Counted from the stretch's first letter, positions 27,550 to 36,904 are shown. The stretch is DNA of 64,000 bases from JACRIM01 sp038042195 (GCA_038042195.1 JBBTET010000060.1:1-64000); one strand, 5' to 3'. The notes: a model not told the origin generated them from the sequence alone. Translations and numbers: made by a program.

Positions 27550-30500
27550 TCACGGCTGATTCACCCGAAGCACGAAATTGCCCTCGGCACCCTGCCAGCC
27601 GCTGATGCGAATCCAGTAAGTCTGGTTGGCCACGATGGTGGATACGGTAACCGAGGAAATGGACTCGATTGGCACACAATAACCGTCGTCGTTGCAGCCA
27701 CCTGGAATCTGGCTGCCGCCAGCGGACGGACAATTGTAATACACGACCATTATGGAGTCGTATCGGTAATTGTCATTGTCGATGGGCACATCATTGAGGG
27801 TAATACCTGGCGGCCCCCACGCATCACACATCGTAAACGTGGCCAGACCATTGAAGGTTGCCACCCACTTGTACCAGACGTCCTTGGCCGAATTGCAGTT
27901 GGCACCGCAATCAAATTCGCAGGACTTTGTGGGGCCGTCAGTGGTGGCGTAAAGCGTCGAGCCGCTGTAGATCGGGCCGGTGGTAATGAGTTGGGCGTTT
28001 GCGCAGAAATCGTTGAGCGGTTTGATCGGGCACGGACTGTTGCAATCGGCACCGAGGGTCCAGAAACCTCCCAGGTTCACCTCGCACGTCGGTCTCGTTT
28101 GTAGGGAACAATCGCCGTACTGACTCATGGGTGGATAGACGCAGCACTTTCCAAGCGGCAGGCCGCAGTCGAGGTTGTCGATCCGCAGGCCCGACAGGCA
28201 AAACGCGAAGTCGTTCGTGGTCAGGTCGAACGAATACCAATTCATCACCCCTGCAATCCCGCCCGGTTTCTGAGCGCTCATGCCGTCGCCGCCGAGGCTC
28301 GCTGTTTCCCAGAGCCACAGACAAGTGCCCGTGCTCTGATTCACGATCTCGATCCAGTAGCAGCCGCCGGGGGTGACCGAGACCGCCGCCGGCAGCGCCG
28401 CCTCGTATTTGAACCGCCGCACCGTGTTCTGGAGGTATAACAGGTCCACGCCGGTGTCGGTCTTGGTGATCGTGTTCAGTGCAGTCGGGCCGGAGAGAAC
28501 CGCGCCCGGCAGCCCGGAGGCGTCGTCGTAGATCGTCACGGAGAAGTTGTCCGTCGAGTCGCCTCCCTGCGGAGCGCAGCCTAGCGAGCCATTGAAGTTG
28601 AAGTAATAGCCATACCAGCAGAGCGATGACAGACTCGTGCCGGTGACCACCTTGAAGTTGTCGGCACAGCGGTAGCCGCCGCCATAGGTCGCGGTGGATA
28701 GATCGCTGACCACGCCGATGTCGCTTTCGGATGGCAGGTGGCAGGCCGCCGAGTCGTCGCAGGCCGTCGCATTGCAGGGGCTGTCCGCGAGCAACAACGC
28801 CACGAAATTGCTGAGGTCGGCGAGGGTCACGGCGTAATCGTCATCCAGATCAGCCTGACAGGTGAAGGCGTCGTAGCATCCGAGGCTCGGATTCAATTCA
28901 ATGGCGGGCTGTCCACCGTTGGCGATCGGCAGAAGTTGATTGATCCACGGGCGGATGTCACGGCCGTCGACACCGCCGTCGTTGTTCATGTCGCCTTTGC
29001 AACAGGTTGAAGTCAGCGTCGATGGCGGACTGCACGTCAGCGTGGCGTAGTACAGGCTGCCGCATGGCACACCGGCGGCGTAGGCCGGCGCGACCACCAG
29101 ATACGCCCAGCCGGGGCAGAGGTCAGCCGAGGTGACGATAGTGCTGCATGGCCCGGGATTGAAGGTGTCGGCCGCAATGGTCTGGTCGGCGCAGTCGTTC
29201 GTCGGCGACTGGATGATGCGAATCGCCGCCGGGAAGGTCGCGTTCACTTCCCATGTCAGCCGCATTGGCTGGGTGATCTGGATGCGATACCAGTCGTTGT
29301 CGCGCGAATTGTCGTATGGTCCCTGGCAGGTGCTGCCTATGCAGTTGTCGCCGAACGGACAATCAGCCGTTGCGACACAAGGGGTATTCTTCCGGTAGGT
29401 CGCGGAAGTTCCACAATAGGTCTCGCCGCAGAAGATGGGTGTGAAGAGTTGATCCGCGATCACCGGTGATGAACAACCGGCATTGACGTGATCCGCATAG
29501 TTCAGACAGGGTTGGCCGGGCATAGTTTCCGGCTCGGGAATGGTTCCACCGGGGCAGATTACCGTGCACGAAGAACATGTGGCGACGCCGGCCACCTGCA
29601 ACCGATATTCGACAGGCGCATTGCAGCCCTCGGCGCGAATCGGATCGAAGAACGGGCGGAGGCTGTCGCCGTTGATCGTCTGCTTTTCGGCACCGATGCC
29701 GATGTAGACCGTCTCGCCCTGTCGCACTTCGCCGGCCAACGGGGTTCCGCCCGCGTCGATGACTCTCACACAAACGCAGGTCGTCGGCTCGCCCAAGCCA
29801 AAACAGGGCACATGGCCGGTAGCGCCAACTGACAGTCCGTCGGTCGGGCCGCAGTCGAGCGCCCGGACAATCTCCGAACTGTTAAAGGCCGTTCCTATGC
29901 ACGCCTGGGTGGAACTGGTTCCATCGCATTCGCCGGAGGTGAGGTTGAATCCACGATACAGGGCGAGCGCAGTATCCAGCGGTGTCAACCCGGATGCCAG
30001 CGGGTCGAGCAGGGAACCGCATGTGTTTATCACGATTCCGCTGCCGACCGGCGTGGCCGGCGGGACGACGTATTTGTAATAGATGCGGTTCGTCGCCGAA
30101 CGAGTGATCGTGCCAAATCCACCACCGAAGAGGGTGTTGAGGTCCCAGGCGTTGAAACACGCCTCGCCCTCGGTCGGACACGGAAGGGTCGAGCAGCCGA
30201 CCGCCACAACTTCGCCACCGGTTTGCGGCGGTGTGCGACCTTCGTAGAAGTCGGTTCGGTTACGGATATAGCCGCCCAACGTACCGCAGCACGTCGGACC
30301 GTTGGCCGCGGTGGCCAGCGGTGTAATCAGGCAGGTTCCATCGGGGAAGCAGCAGCGGCCCGTCTCACTCGACCAACTGAAGCCGGCCTGGGCCGTGGTG
30401 CAGATGAAATCGATACGGATGGTGCCGAGACCGAAGTCGTCCTCGGTCAGACCACCCACTCGAATCTTGTGGCACTGATTGGGAGTCACGGCCACGCCGG

Positions 30501-32520
30501 TGTTCTGCCCATAGATGAAGGGGCCGATGTTGACGATCGGCGGTCCTTCTTCCAAAGGAATCGGTACGATCGCACCATGCAGGAATAGACCGGTGCATTG
30601 CGTCGCCTGGGCCGCAAAACAGTTGATGATTCTTAGCATCTGCACCTTGCTGTTGAAACAGGTGCCCAAGGTGCTGACCACCAGACGCCCACTCGTGCAG
30701 CCACCCGGCTGTTGCGAGGTGTACTTGTACCAGACATCCTTGAAGACCTGAGTGCCCGCTCCGAATGACTGGCCTTCGGAACCGGCAAACGTGGTATCAA
30801 AGGTCACCACGCAGGTCGTGCAGGTCAGGGTTTTCTTGTTCGGGCAGGTGTCGTTGGCCGGCGCACCGGTACATGCCGAATTCGGGCAAGTGGTCCCCTC
30901 ACCCTGAAAGTACAGCGCATCGCTGCCGGTCAGGATCAGGCACGCCAATCGTGACGTATCAACGCAGCCGGTGGTCGTGCAACAGGCACCAAGATCCGCC
31001 GCCGATGGAGCGCGCGTGCATGGCTCACACGTCAGCGCGTACTCATAGGGCAGGCCGCACAGAGCATTGGTGCCCAGCTTGGTCACCGAAGGGCGGGCAC
31101 GCAGGAAATATCGGAACGGACCTTCGGGCCCGTTGCGACCGGGCAGACAAGCCGTGGCCACGGATTCATTGCACGCCGCAACCTGTGTCATGCTCACGTC
31201 GCCCGGATCAGTAGCCATAAACGTAGGGCAATTGACCCCCGTCGAGATTCCATTCGTTTGGCGGAGAGTAAACGATACGATGGCTTGGCTCGGAAACTTG
31301 CCTTTGACCGTCCACGTGACGCGAGTGTCTTGAGTCAGCGCGAGCATGTAATGATCGTCGTCCCGACGATTCTCAACGACCGGAGGGAATGATCCGCCCA
31401 AAAAAAACACGTTTAAGAATGTGTACGTGCCGGTTCGACCGCAGCCGCTGGCCGCAGTGGTGCAATTCAGGGGGGTCCAGAACGTACCGATCGCACGGGT
31501 GGTCAGGTTCTGACAGCCGCGGTTGGTCGTATCGATGTAGTTCGTAAAGCAATCCGGCTCCTGCTCCCTATTCGGAGGATTCGGGCCGGGAAATGCACAA
31601 GCCGTCGTGCAGGCGGCGCAAGGCGGTGCGTTGGCGCAACTGAGCGTACTCCAAGACTGCGTCAGGAAGTCGTTGCAACCGCTTTGGAGCACTCCGTCGG
31701 TGCAGATACCGTTGGTCAGATTGCAGCACGATCCGGCAGGACCGGCCGAGCCAAGCAGCGTGCAAGTAAAGCCGCCATGAAGGCCGGCGAAGATGAAAAA
31801 GTTGTCGCTGCAATCGCCCTGGCCGTTCAAGATGGCGAATGTAGCGGCTGTATTTCCGACGTCATTAATTTCCGTCGTGTCGCGGGCGATTTCCCACGCC
31901 GCGTCGGGGTTGTCCGATTGAACCAGCACCCAGAACTGGTCATCGTCCTCCAAATTGGGCGGATCAACTGTTAGCGTCTGCACCCGCTGAATTCCGTCGT
32001 TTGGTATGGCAAAGAAGTTGCCCTGCGAAAGCAGCGTCGCCCCGGGGTCTTCCGGGCAATCCGTCCAAACTTGCACGAGCAGGTTGTACGTAGCGGGGCC
32101 GCCCTGTGTGTATCCAAGCGTCCTGACTTGGGCCGCGCAGATAAACCGGTTCGGCGAGTTGGGCGGCAGCCTGCAATCGTCCGCCACATTGTCGGCACCC
32201 GGACCGCCTCCGAATAGGAACACCGATATCTGACTCGGCGGCAGATTGCGATAGGCAATGTTCTGACACGGCAACGCCGAGCGGATCGCCTCATCGACCG
32301 ATGGATCCTCATACTTGGGATAATCAATCTGCTTGATCCGACTCGGATCAATCGGAGAGACGAACGTCATCCGCGTGGCGGGATCGACGGACTCCAACTC
32401 AACTGCGGACTTCGACGGCTGTCCCCAAGCCGGCAAATTGCCGCCAAGCAGAAACGCCAACGTACTCAATAACAGAATCTGATTAAGTACGATTGTTCGC
32501 CCGAATCGGACGGTACCCAT
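27550..32520 (-). CDS. Very large Cys-rich secreted protein with internal dockerin-like segment
   Basis: 1656 residues, with GGAGG about nine bases before the ATG. The signal peptide runs to LPAWG/Q near residue 33. At least four modules share a pattern G-x-CC-x(n)-C-x(n)-C ending in a Cys-Pro pair (for example GACCTTTGC, GRCCFPDGTC, GKCCVYPPMS). Between them lie beta-rich PPC-like domains, recognisable from PxNDxCxN and DVWYKYT/DVWYKWVA. Near residues 1170-1260, in mid-chain, is a dockerin-like calcium segment (DMNNDGGVDGRDIRPWINQL and DLDDDYAVTLADLSNFV). Many cysteines imply disulfides and an extracytoplasmic location. The C-terminus ends with a PPC-like domain and has no sorting signal. 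This type is common in planctomycetes; the role may be adhesion or wall structure. It lies 159 bp downstream of a sigma-54 activator on the same strand. Confidence 0.85.
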   Translation of the reverse strand: MGTVRFGRTIVLNQILLLSTLAFLLGGNLPAWGQPSKSAVELESVDPATRMTFVSPIDPSRIKQIDYPKYEDPSVDEAIRSALPCQNIAYRNLPPSQISVFLFGGGPGADNVADDCRLPPNSPNRFICAAQVRTLGYTQGGPATYNLLVQVWTDCPEDPGATLLSQGNFFAIPNDGIQRVQTLTVDPPNLEDDDQFWVLVQSDNPDAAWEIARDTTEINDVGNTAATFAILNGQGDCSDNFFIFAGLHGGFTCTLLGSAGPAGSCCNLTNGICTDGVLQSGCNDFLTQSWSTLSCANAPPCAACTTACAFPGPNPPNREQEPDCFTNYIDTTNRGCQNLTTRAIGTFWTPLNCTTAASGCGRTGTYTFLNVFFLGGSFPPVVENRRDDDHYMLALTQDTRVTWTVKGKFPSQAIVSFTLRQTNGISTGVNCPTFMATDPGDVSMTQVAACNESVATACLPGRNGPEGPFRYFLRARPSVTKLGTNALCGLPYEYALTCEPCTRAPSAADLGACCTTTGCVDTSRLACLILTGSDALYFQGEGTTCPNSACTGAPANDTCPNKKTLTCTTCVVTFDTTFAGSEGQSFGAGTQVFKDVWYKYTSQQPGGCTSGRLVVSTLGTCFNSKVQMLRIINCFAAQATQCTGLFLHGAIVPIPLEEGPPIVNIGPFIYGQNTGVAVTPNQCHKIRVGGLTEDDFGLGTIRIDFICTTAQAGFSWSSETGRCCFPDGTCLITPLATAANGPTCCGTLGGYIRNRTDFYEGRTPPQTGGEVVAVGCSTLPCPTEGEACFNAWDLNTLFGGGFGTITRSATNRIYYKYVVPPATPVGSGIVINTCGSLLDPLASGLTPLDTALALYRGFNLTSGECDGTSSTQACIGTAFNSSEIVRALDCGPTDGLSVGATGHVPCFGLGEPTTCVCVRVIDAGGTPLAGEVRQGETVYIGIGAEKQTINGDSLRPFFDPIRAEGCNAPVEYRLQVAGVATCSSCTVICPGGTIPEPETMPGQPCLNYADHVNAGCSSPVIADQLFTPIFCGETYCGTSATYRKNTPCVATADCPFGDNCIGSTCQGPYDNSRDNDWYRIQITQPMRLTWEVNATFPAAIRIIQSPTNDCADQTIAADTFNPGPCSTIVTSADLCPGWAYLVVAPAYAAGVPCGSLYYATLTCSPPSTLTSTCCKGDMNNDGGVDGRDIRPWINQLLPIANGGQPAIELNPSLGCYDAFTCQADLDDDYAVTLADLSNFVALLLADSPCNATACDDSAACHLPSESDIGVVSDLSTATYGGGYRCADNFKVVTGTSLSSLCWYGYYFNFNGSLGCAPQGGDSTDNFSVTIYDDASGLPGAVLSGPTALNTITKTDTGVDLLYLQNTVRRFKYEAALPAAVSVTPGGCYWIEIVNQSTGTCLWLWETASLGGDGMSAQKPGGIAGVMNWYSFDLTTNDFAFCLSGLRIDNLDCGLPLGKCCVYPPMSQYGDCSLQTRPTCEVNLGGFWTLGADCNSPCPIKPLNDFCANAQLITTGPIYSGSTLYATTDGPTKSCEFDCGANCNSAKDVWYKWVATFNGLATFTMCDAWGPPGITLNDVPIDNDNYRYDSIMVVYYNCPSAGGSQIPGGCNDDGYCVPIESISSVTVSTIVANQTYWIRISGWQGAEGNFVLRVNQP

Positions 32521-32554
32521 CGTGTGTGCCTCCAGTCATTCCAAGAACGGTCGC

Positions 32555-32571
32555 CGCCCGGATGCCGGGCG
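32555..32571 (-). repeat. Hairpin in the leader of the large secreted protein
   Basis: CGCCCGG (32555-32561) pairs with CCGGGCG (32565-32571) around ATG. It lies about 35 bp before the start codon, between the activator gene and the 1656-residue protein gene. No T tract follows on either strand. It may affect mRNA stability or translation. Confidence 0.4.
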
Positions 32572-32679
32572 TCGGACTGGATGCTCATTCTACCTCGCAC
32601 GACTGCGATTACCTAACCAATATGGCATAAAGAAGAGGAACTATCTCGATAGGATTGTAATACTCGCTGTTTTCAAGAC

Positions 32680-34188
32680 TTACGCCTCTTTTGATATGTT
32701 GAACTTCTTCACCCGATACCGCAGATTGTCCCGGCTGATCCCCAGCGTCCGCGCCGCCTTCGACTGGTTCCAATTGTTCTCGCGCAGCGCCTTCACAATC
32801 AACGCCTTCTCATAGCCCCAGAGCGACGACTCGGTCTTGCCCGTCTCGGCGAAGCTCTCCTCGCCCACGATCTCACGCGGCAGGTGCGCTGCCGAAAGGG
32901 CCACGCCGTCGGATAGCAGGACGGCCCGCTCCATCACGTTCTGCAACTCTCGAATGTTGCCCGGCCAGCGATAACTCGCCAGCAGCGCCATCGCATCGTC
33001 GCCCACCGACGGCTTGGCCACGCGAAGCTGCGTCGCAGACACCTGCATGAAATGATCCACCAGCAGCGGGATATCCTCCCGCCGCGCCCGAAGTGGCGGA
33101 ATGTTGATCGGAAAGACGTTCAGTCGGTAGTACAGGTCCTCTCGAAACAGCTCCTTCTCCATCGCGGCCCGCAGATCGCGATTCGTCGCAGCCACGATGC
33201 GCACGTCCGTCGAAATCGTCTTCGTCCCGCCGACGCGGACAAACTCCTTCTCCTGCAACACGCGCAAAAGCTTGACCTGCGTGCTCAATGAGATGTCCCC
33301 GATTTCATCCAGGAAAATCGTGCCCCCATCGGCCATCTCAAATCGGCCCATCTTGTCCGCGTGCGCACCAGTAAAGGAGCCTTTCTCATGGCCGAACAAT
33401 TCGCTCTCCAACAGCGTCTCAGGAAGGGCGGCGCAATTAATGGCGATAAAGGCCCGGTCACTGCGCGGGCTGGCGGTGTGAATCTGCCGCGCCGTAATCT
33501 CCTTGCCGGTACCGGTCTCGCCGAGCAGGAGCACCGTCGCCGTGCTGCCGGCCACACGATTCACCATGTCCATGACCTGCCGCAACGCGCCGGAGTTCCC
33601 GATCAGGGGCGACGTAATGCGCAGCGTCTCTTTAAGACTGCGATTCTCACGAACGACGTTCTGATGTTCCTTGGCGTTGTGTGCTCCGCTGGCCGCAAGG
33701 TTCGCGAAGAGTTGCAGCAGCGTCAGGTCTTCCTCGGCGTAACTGCCGCCGCCGATTTTGTTCAACACTTCGACGACGCCGATGACCTCGCCTTTGTAGA
33801 CGAGCGCGGCGGCCAGCAGCGCCTTGGTCTGAAAGCTGCTCTTGGCGTCAATACCACGGAAAAAATCCTTGTTATCCCGCACATCACCGACAATGATCCC
33901 CTTGCCCGACGCCGCGACCTTGCCGGCAATGCCAAGCCCGGCGTCGAACTCTTCGCCAATCAGCGACGGCCCGCGATCCCCAACGGCCGCCATGAAGACC
34001 AACCGGTTGCGGCGCTTGTCGAGCATCATCACGCTCGAAGCCTCCGATCGAAGCACGACCGCAGCTTTCTGTGCGATGGCCTGGAGTACGTCGGTGAGAT
34101 TCAACGATTCATTGATTGCCGCCGATGCCTCGACCAAGGCCGAGACGGTTCGCGGTGAGAGGCCTCGAAATGTTGCTGAATCCTGCAC
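32680..34188 (-). CDS. GAF-domain sigma-54-dependent transcriptional activator
   Basis: 502 residues. Starts at GTG (34188) with GAGG seven bases upstream. The N-terminal GAF domain (about 15-170) is a ligand sensor, with no receiver domain, so no partner kinase is implied. The AAA+ domain (about 190-425) has Walker A GETGTGKE (223-230), Walker B IFLDEIGD (291-298) and the sigma-54 contact loop as GSFTGA (270-275) rather than the usual GAFTGA. An arginine-rich sensor region (DVRIVAATNRDLR) follows. The C-terminal Fis-type HTH (about 458-498) reads NQSKAARTLGISRDNLRYR. It activates promoters read by sigma-54 (RpoN). The target may be the adjacent secreted-protein gene, but I found no good -24/-12 box there. 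It is divergent from the ECF sigma gene. Confidence 0.92.
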   Translation of the reverse strand: MQDSATFRGLSPRTVSALVEASAAINESLNLTDVLQAIAQKAAVVLRSEASSVMMLDKRRNRLVFMAAVGDRGPSLIGEEFDAGLGIAGKVAASGKGIIVGDVRDNKDFFRGIDAKSSFQTKALLAAALVYKGEVIGVVEVLNKIGGGSYAEEDLTLLQLFANLAASGAHNAKEHQNVVRENRSLKETLRITSPLIGNSGALRQVMDMVNRVAGSTATVLLLGETGTGKEITARQIHTASPRSDRAFIAINCAALPETLLESELFGHEKGSFTGAHADKMGRFEMADGGTIFLDEIGDISLSTQVKLLRVLQEKEFVRVGGTKTISTDVRIVAATNRDLRAAMEKELFREDLYYRLNVFPINIPPLRARREDIPLLVDHFMQVSATQLRVAKPSVGDDAMALLASYRWPGNIRELQNVMERAVLLSDGVALSAAHLPREIVGEESFAETGKTESSLWGYEKALIVKALRENNWNQSKAARTLGISRDNLRYRVKKFNISKEA

Positions 34189-34501
34189 GAATGATCCTCG
34201 ACTTAATGCTCAGTCAGTGGTAACTACTACCCACCCATCATAGTACGGGCAATTCTGCCCAGCCCACTACCCAGACCCTTCTTCGGTTTTCTGGGTAGGC
34301 GATTCCCCACTTTTCCCAAAACCGTCCTAGAATAAATGTGTTCTGGCATGAATCACTGAAATCGTTCGATATGTCATACCCAACCTTAATTTTGACCCAC
34401 TGGGGAGTCAAGGGTAAGTTCACCCACTACCACATATGAGAACTACCGGCTAGTCGCACGATATTTACTGATACGGCGAACCCGACGAGAACCCCCCGCG
34501 T
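34189..34501. promoter_or_regulatory. Divergent control region between two transcription-factor genes
   Basis: 313 bp between the sigma-54 activator and the ECF sigma factor. It carries four copies of TACCCA: 34228-34233, 34268-34273, the reverse copy at 34292-34297, and 34377-34382. Two are extended to ACTACCCA. The middle pair forms a 9-bp inverted repeat CTACCCAGA/TCTGGGTAG (34267-34298, 14-nt spacer). An imperfect dyad TTGAC...GTCAA lies at 34392-34411. These look like binding sites of a regulator acting on one or both genes. The inverted repeat could instead be a terminator-like hairpin, but no T tract follows it. Confidence 0.45.
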
Positions 34502-35152
34502 ATGAACGGCAGGACCAAGGTGCACCGACCAGAGCCGGAAACACATACTGGCCCCGATGAAAGTCTCCTGGAGGGATTCCTCGCGGGGGACCACGAGGCC
34601 TTCGAGGCTCTGGTCCAACGGTACAGCCGTGACCTGTTCGTCTTCGTCTCCCGTTTCCTCCGTAATCCGGCGGCTGCGGAAGATGTCGTGCAGGACACCT
34701 TTGTCCAGGTGTATCAGTCGGCGGGCGGCTTCGACCTTTCGCGCCGGTTTCGACCGTGGCTGTACACCATCGCGGCCAACAAGGCCCGCGATCAGCTCCG
34801 TGAGCGCGTGCGAAAGCGCGAGGTGTCGATCAGCGGTGTCGCAGGTGGAGATTATTCCGAGGAGGTCAGTTATCTCGACTTCCTCTCCGACGACGAAACA
34901 CGGCCCGGTGACGCCATCGAGGCCGAAGAAGAGCGCGATATCGTTCGCACGGTCGTCTCGGGAATGCCCGATCATCATCGGGAGATTCTGGTCTTGGGCT
35001 ACTACCAGCGTCTCCCGTACAAGGAAATCGCGGAGATCCTTGCGATCCCGCTCGGCACGGTGAAGAGCCGACTGCACGCCGCGGTCGGTGGTTTCGCCGA
35101 GGCCTACAAAAAGGCGCTCAAGTCGCGCGGTCGCGACGACGCACAGGGGTGA
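34502..35152 (+). CDS. ECF-type RNA polymerase sigma factor
   Basis: 216 residues. Region 2 is at about 22-95 (LLEGFLAGDHEAFEALVQRY, AAEDVVQDTFVQVYQ, RRFRPWLYTIAANKARDQLR) and region 4 at about 150-205 (VSGMPDHHREILVLGYYQRL, then PYKEIAEILAIPLGTVKSRL). Both are typical of sigma-70 family group 4. It directs RNA polymerase to its own promoter class. The spacer between regions 2 and 4 (about 110-150) is acidic. The next gene starts 6 bp after its stop codon and encodes a membrane protein with an anti-sigma-like N-terminus, so the pair is read as sigma factor plus regulator. Such genes often control their own promoter, which would lie in the region holding the TACCCA copies. Confidence 0.93.
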   Translation: MNGRTKVHRPEPETHTGPDESLLEGFLAGDHEAFEALVQRYSRDLFVFVSRFLRNPAAAEDVVQDTFVQVYQSAGGFDLSRRFRPWLYTIAANKARDQLRERVRKREVSISGVAGGDYSEEVSYLDFLSDDETRPGDAIEAEEERDIVRTVVSGMPDHHREILVLGYYQRLPYKEIAEILAIPLGTVKSRLHAAVGGFAEAYKKALKSRGRDDAQG

Positions 35153-35158
35153 GACACG

Positions 35159-36175
35159 ATGGATGACAAATCCATGAGCAGGCAAACCGACGATCCGAAT
35201 CAGCACGCCGACCTGATCGGCTACCACCTTGGCCTTTGTGACGAAGCCGATGCCAAGGCCATCGAGCACGCGTGGGGCACCGGCGACTCCCTGATCCAGG
35301 CGCGTGCCAAACTCTCTCGACTTCTGACCCCTCTTGATCGCGACGACATACCAGAACCTCCGGCCAATCTAGTCGAAGGCATTCTCGCCCGAGTCGCGCA
35401 ATCGCAACAGACGCTTCCCTTCCGCCCCCTCTCGTCGGCAATGGAAGAAGGCGCAACGCGCGACACCTCTTTTATCTCGATGCGAGAACTGTTGAGTTTG
35501 GCGGCCGTCATTGCCATTTTCGTAGGCATCTTTGTCCCGGGCTATCGCACGGCTCGAATCAACTCTGAGCAAGCCATCTGCGCCAACAACCTGCGCGAAG
35601 TCGGCACAGGCCTGGCGTCCTACAACGAACAGTACAACTTCCCCATGCCGGCCGTCGGCAATGTCTTCTCGCAGGGCGCGTCGTGGGCACCGACAGACCA
35701 GCCCGGCACGCCGCGATACCGCAACTCGCAAAACACCTTCACGCTCGTCCGATTCAATTTCGTCCCGTCGCGTGCCTTCAATTGCCCCGGCCGTGAAAGC
35801 GACAAACCCATGAGCCTCGCGGGCCACGAACAGTACGACGACTTCCCAGACCCGCTCAATAACAGCTACTCCTCGCAGCTCGTCACGCAACAGTTCAATC
35901 AAGAATCGTTCCTGCCAAACGCCCCGACTGTCTCCGATCTAACACCACTGCTCAACGATCAACGCATCCTCAACACCAACGGCCCGATTCCCATCAACTC
36001 CACCAGCCATCGCGGCCTCGGCCAGAACGTCCTCACCCGCGACGGCCGCGTCATCTTCTCCAAGACACCTCTCGTCGGCATCGACAACGACGACATCTAC
36101 CGCGTCATCGGCGTACAGAGATACACCGGCATGGAGCGCCCCCAATTGCGAAGCGACGCCTTTTTAGTGCCGTGA
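35159..36175 (+). CDS. Anti-sigma-like membrane protein fused to a DUF1559-type pseudopilin domain
   Basis: 338 residues, co-operonic with the ECF sigma factor (6-bp gap). The cytosolic N-terminus (about 1-95) has the helical layout of anti-sigma domains (HADLIGYHLGLCDEADAKAI) but not the zinc motif HxxxCxxC. A membrane helix follows (about 103-122, LLSLAAVIAIFVGIFVPGYR). The outer part starts with a stretch matching the DUF1559 hallmark (QAICANNLREVGTGLASYNE; family form C-x-NNLKQIG...NY). It ends with GQNVLTRDGRVIFSKTPLVG and DNDDIYRV, also typical of DUF1559 C-termini. In DUF1559 proteins the membrane helix is a type IV pilin-like helix; here it sits internally. Inferred role: holds the sigma factor at the membrane and senses an envelope state through the pseudopilin domain. 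Its 3' end overlaps SMUG1 by 12 bp. Confidence 0.75.
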   Translation: MDDKSMSRQTDDPNQHADLIGYHLGLCDEADAKAIEHAWGTGDSLIQARAKLSRLLTPLDRDDIPEPPANLVEGILARVAQSQQTLPFRPLSSAMEEGATRDTSFISMRELLSLAAVIAIFVGIFVPGYRTARINSEQAICANNLREVGTGLASYNEQYNFPMPAVGNVFSQGASWAPTDQPGTPRYRNSQNTFTLVRFNFVPSRAFNCPGRESDKPMSLAGHEQYDDFPDPLNNSYSSQLVTQQFNQESFLPNAPTVSDLTPLLNDQRILNTNGPIPINSTSHRGLGQNVLTRDGRVIFSKTPLVGIDNDDIYRVIGVQRYTGMERPQLRSDAFLVP

Positions 36176-36904
36176 TACAAGTGCCGCCGCTGTCGGCAGA
36201 CGGACTCCCATCTCCACGAACTGCTGATCTACCTGCCCCGCCCAATCCCGATTTGCCTTCGGGCTGGCCGGGCTGGGGTGAAGAATGCTCTCAATCTGAA
36301 TCTCGCGGCCATGGAGTGCATCACGCGCTCGGTCGGCGGCGAAGTGACCCACGCCAATTACGAGCGACGGCTTCAAGCCCTCAACCGTCCGCACCAGCGC
36401 CAGATCACAGGCTTCAATGATTCGCTTCCGCGCCGCGATCGGCAGCTTGTCGGGCGTGAGATTCTTCCCCGAGATTTCCATGAAGCAGAGCGGGCAATAG
36501 TTGGCGATGAAGAATCGCTGGAAGAATCGCTTCGGCGTACTGAATCGCGCCTTCGCCCAACCCCATAGCCGCGCCCCGCTCACCTCACTCCGCCGGCAGG
36601 CCAGCCCCTGCACCGGCCGCTTCGGATGTTCACGCGGCGGCTTCCCCACGACTGCATCAATCTCCATCCACTCGCGCACGAACTCGACTTCGCCAAACGG
36701 AATTCCCGTCTGCGCCATGCCCCACGGCCCCGGGTTCATTCCGAGCATGAGAATCTCGCGCGGGCCTTGGCCGAATCGCCGAACGTATTGTTCGTAGCAG
36801 GCTCGCGCGTAAACCAGCGGGTTATAGACATACGCCACAGGTGGTCCGAATTGAATCGGCTTCAGATCGGCCGTGAGCGAATCGGCAATGGCGAGTAAGT
36901 CCAT
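36164..36904 (-). CDS. SMUG1-type uracil-DNA glycosylase
   Basis: 246 residues. Removes uracil and oxidised pyrimidines from DNA for base excision repair. Motif 1 is GMNPGPWGMAQTGIPFGE (55-72), where the Asn after Met is the catalytic-type Asn of SMUG1. Motif 2 is HPSPASPKANRDW (209-221), with the intercalating loop. FIANYCPLCFM matches the conserved middle segment. Length is normal for bacterial SMUG1-like enzymes, which are known in planctomycetes and a few other phyla. No signal peptide, so it acts in the cytoplasm. It is convergent with the anti-sigma/pseudopilin gene, overlapping its end by 12 bp. Confidence 0.93.
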   Translation of the reverse strand: MDLLAIADSLTADLKPIQFGPPVAYVYNPLVYARACYEQYVRRFGQGPREILMLGMNPGPWGMAQTGIPFGEVEFVREWMEIDAVVGKPPREHPKRPVQGLACRRSEVSGARLWGWAKARFSTPKRFFQRFFIANYCPLCFMEISGKNLTPDKLPIAARKRIIEACDLALVRTVEGLKPSLVIGVGHFAADRARDALHGREIQIESILHPSPASPKANRDWAGQVDQQFVEMGVRLPTAAALVSRH

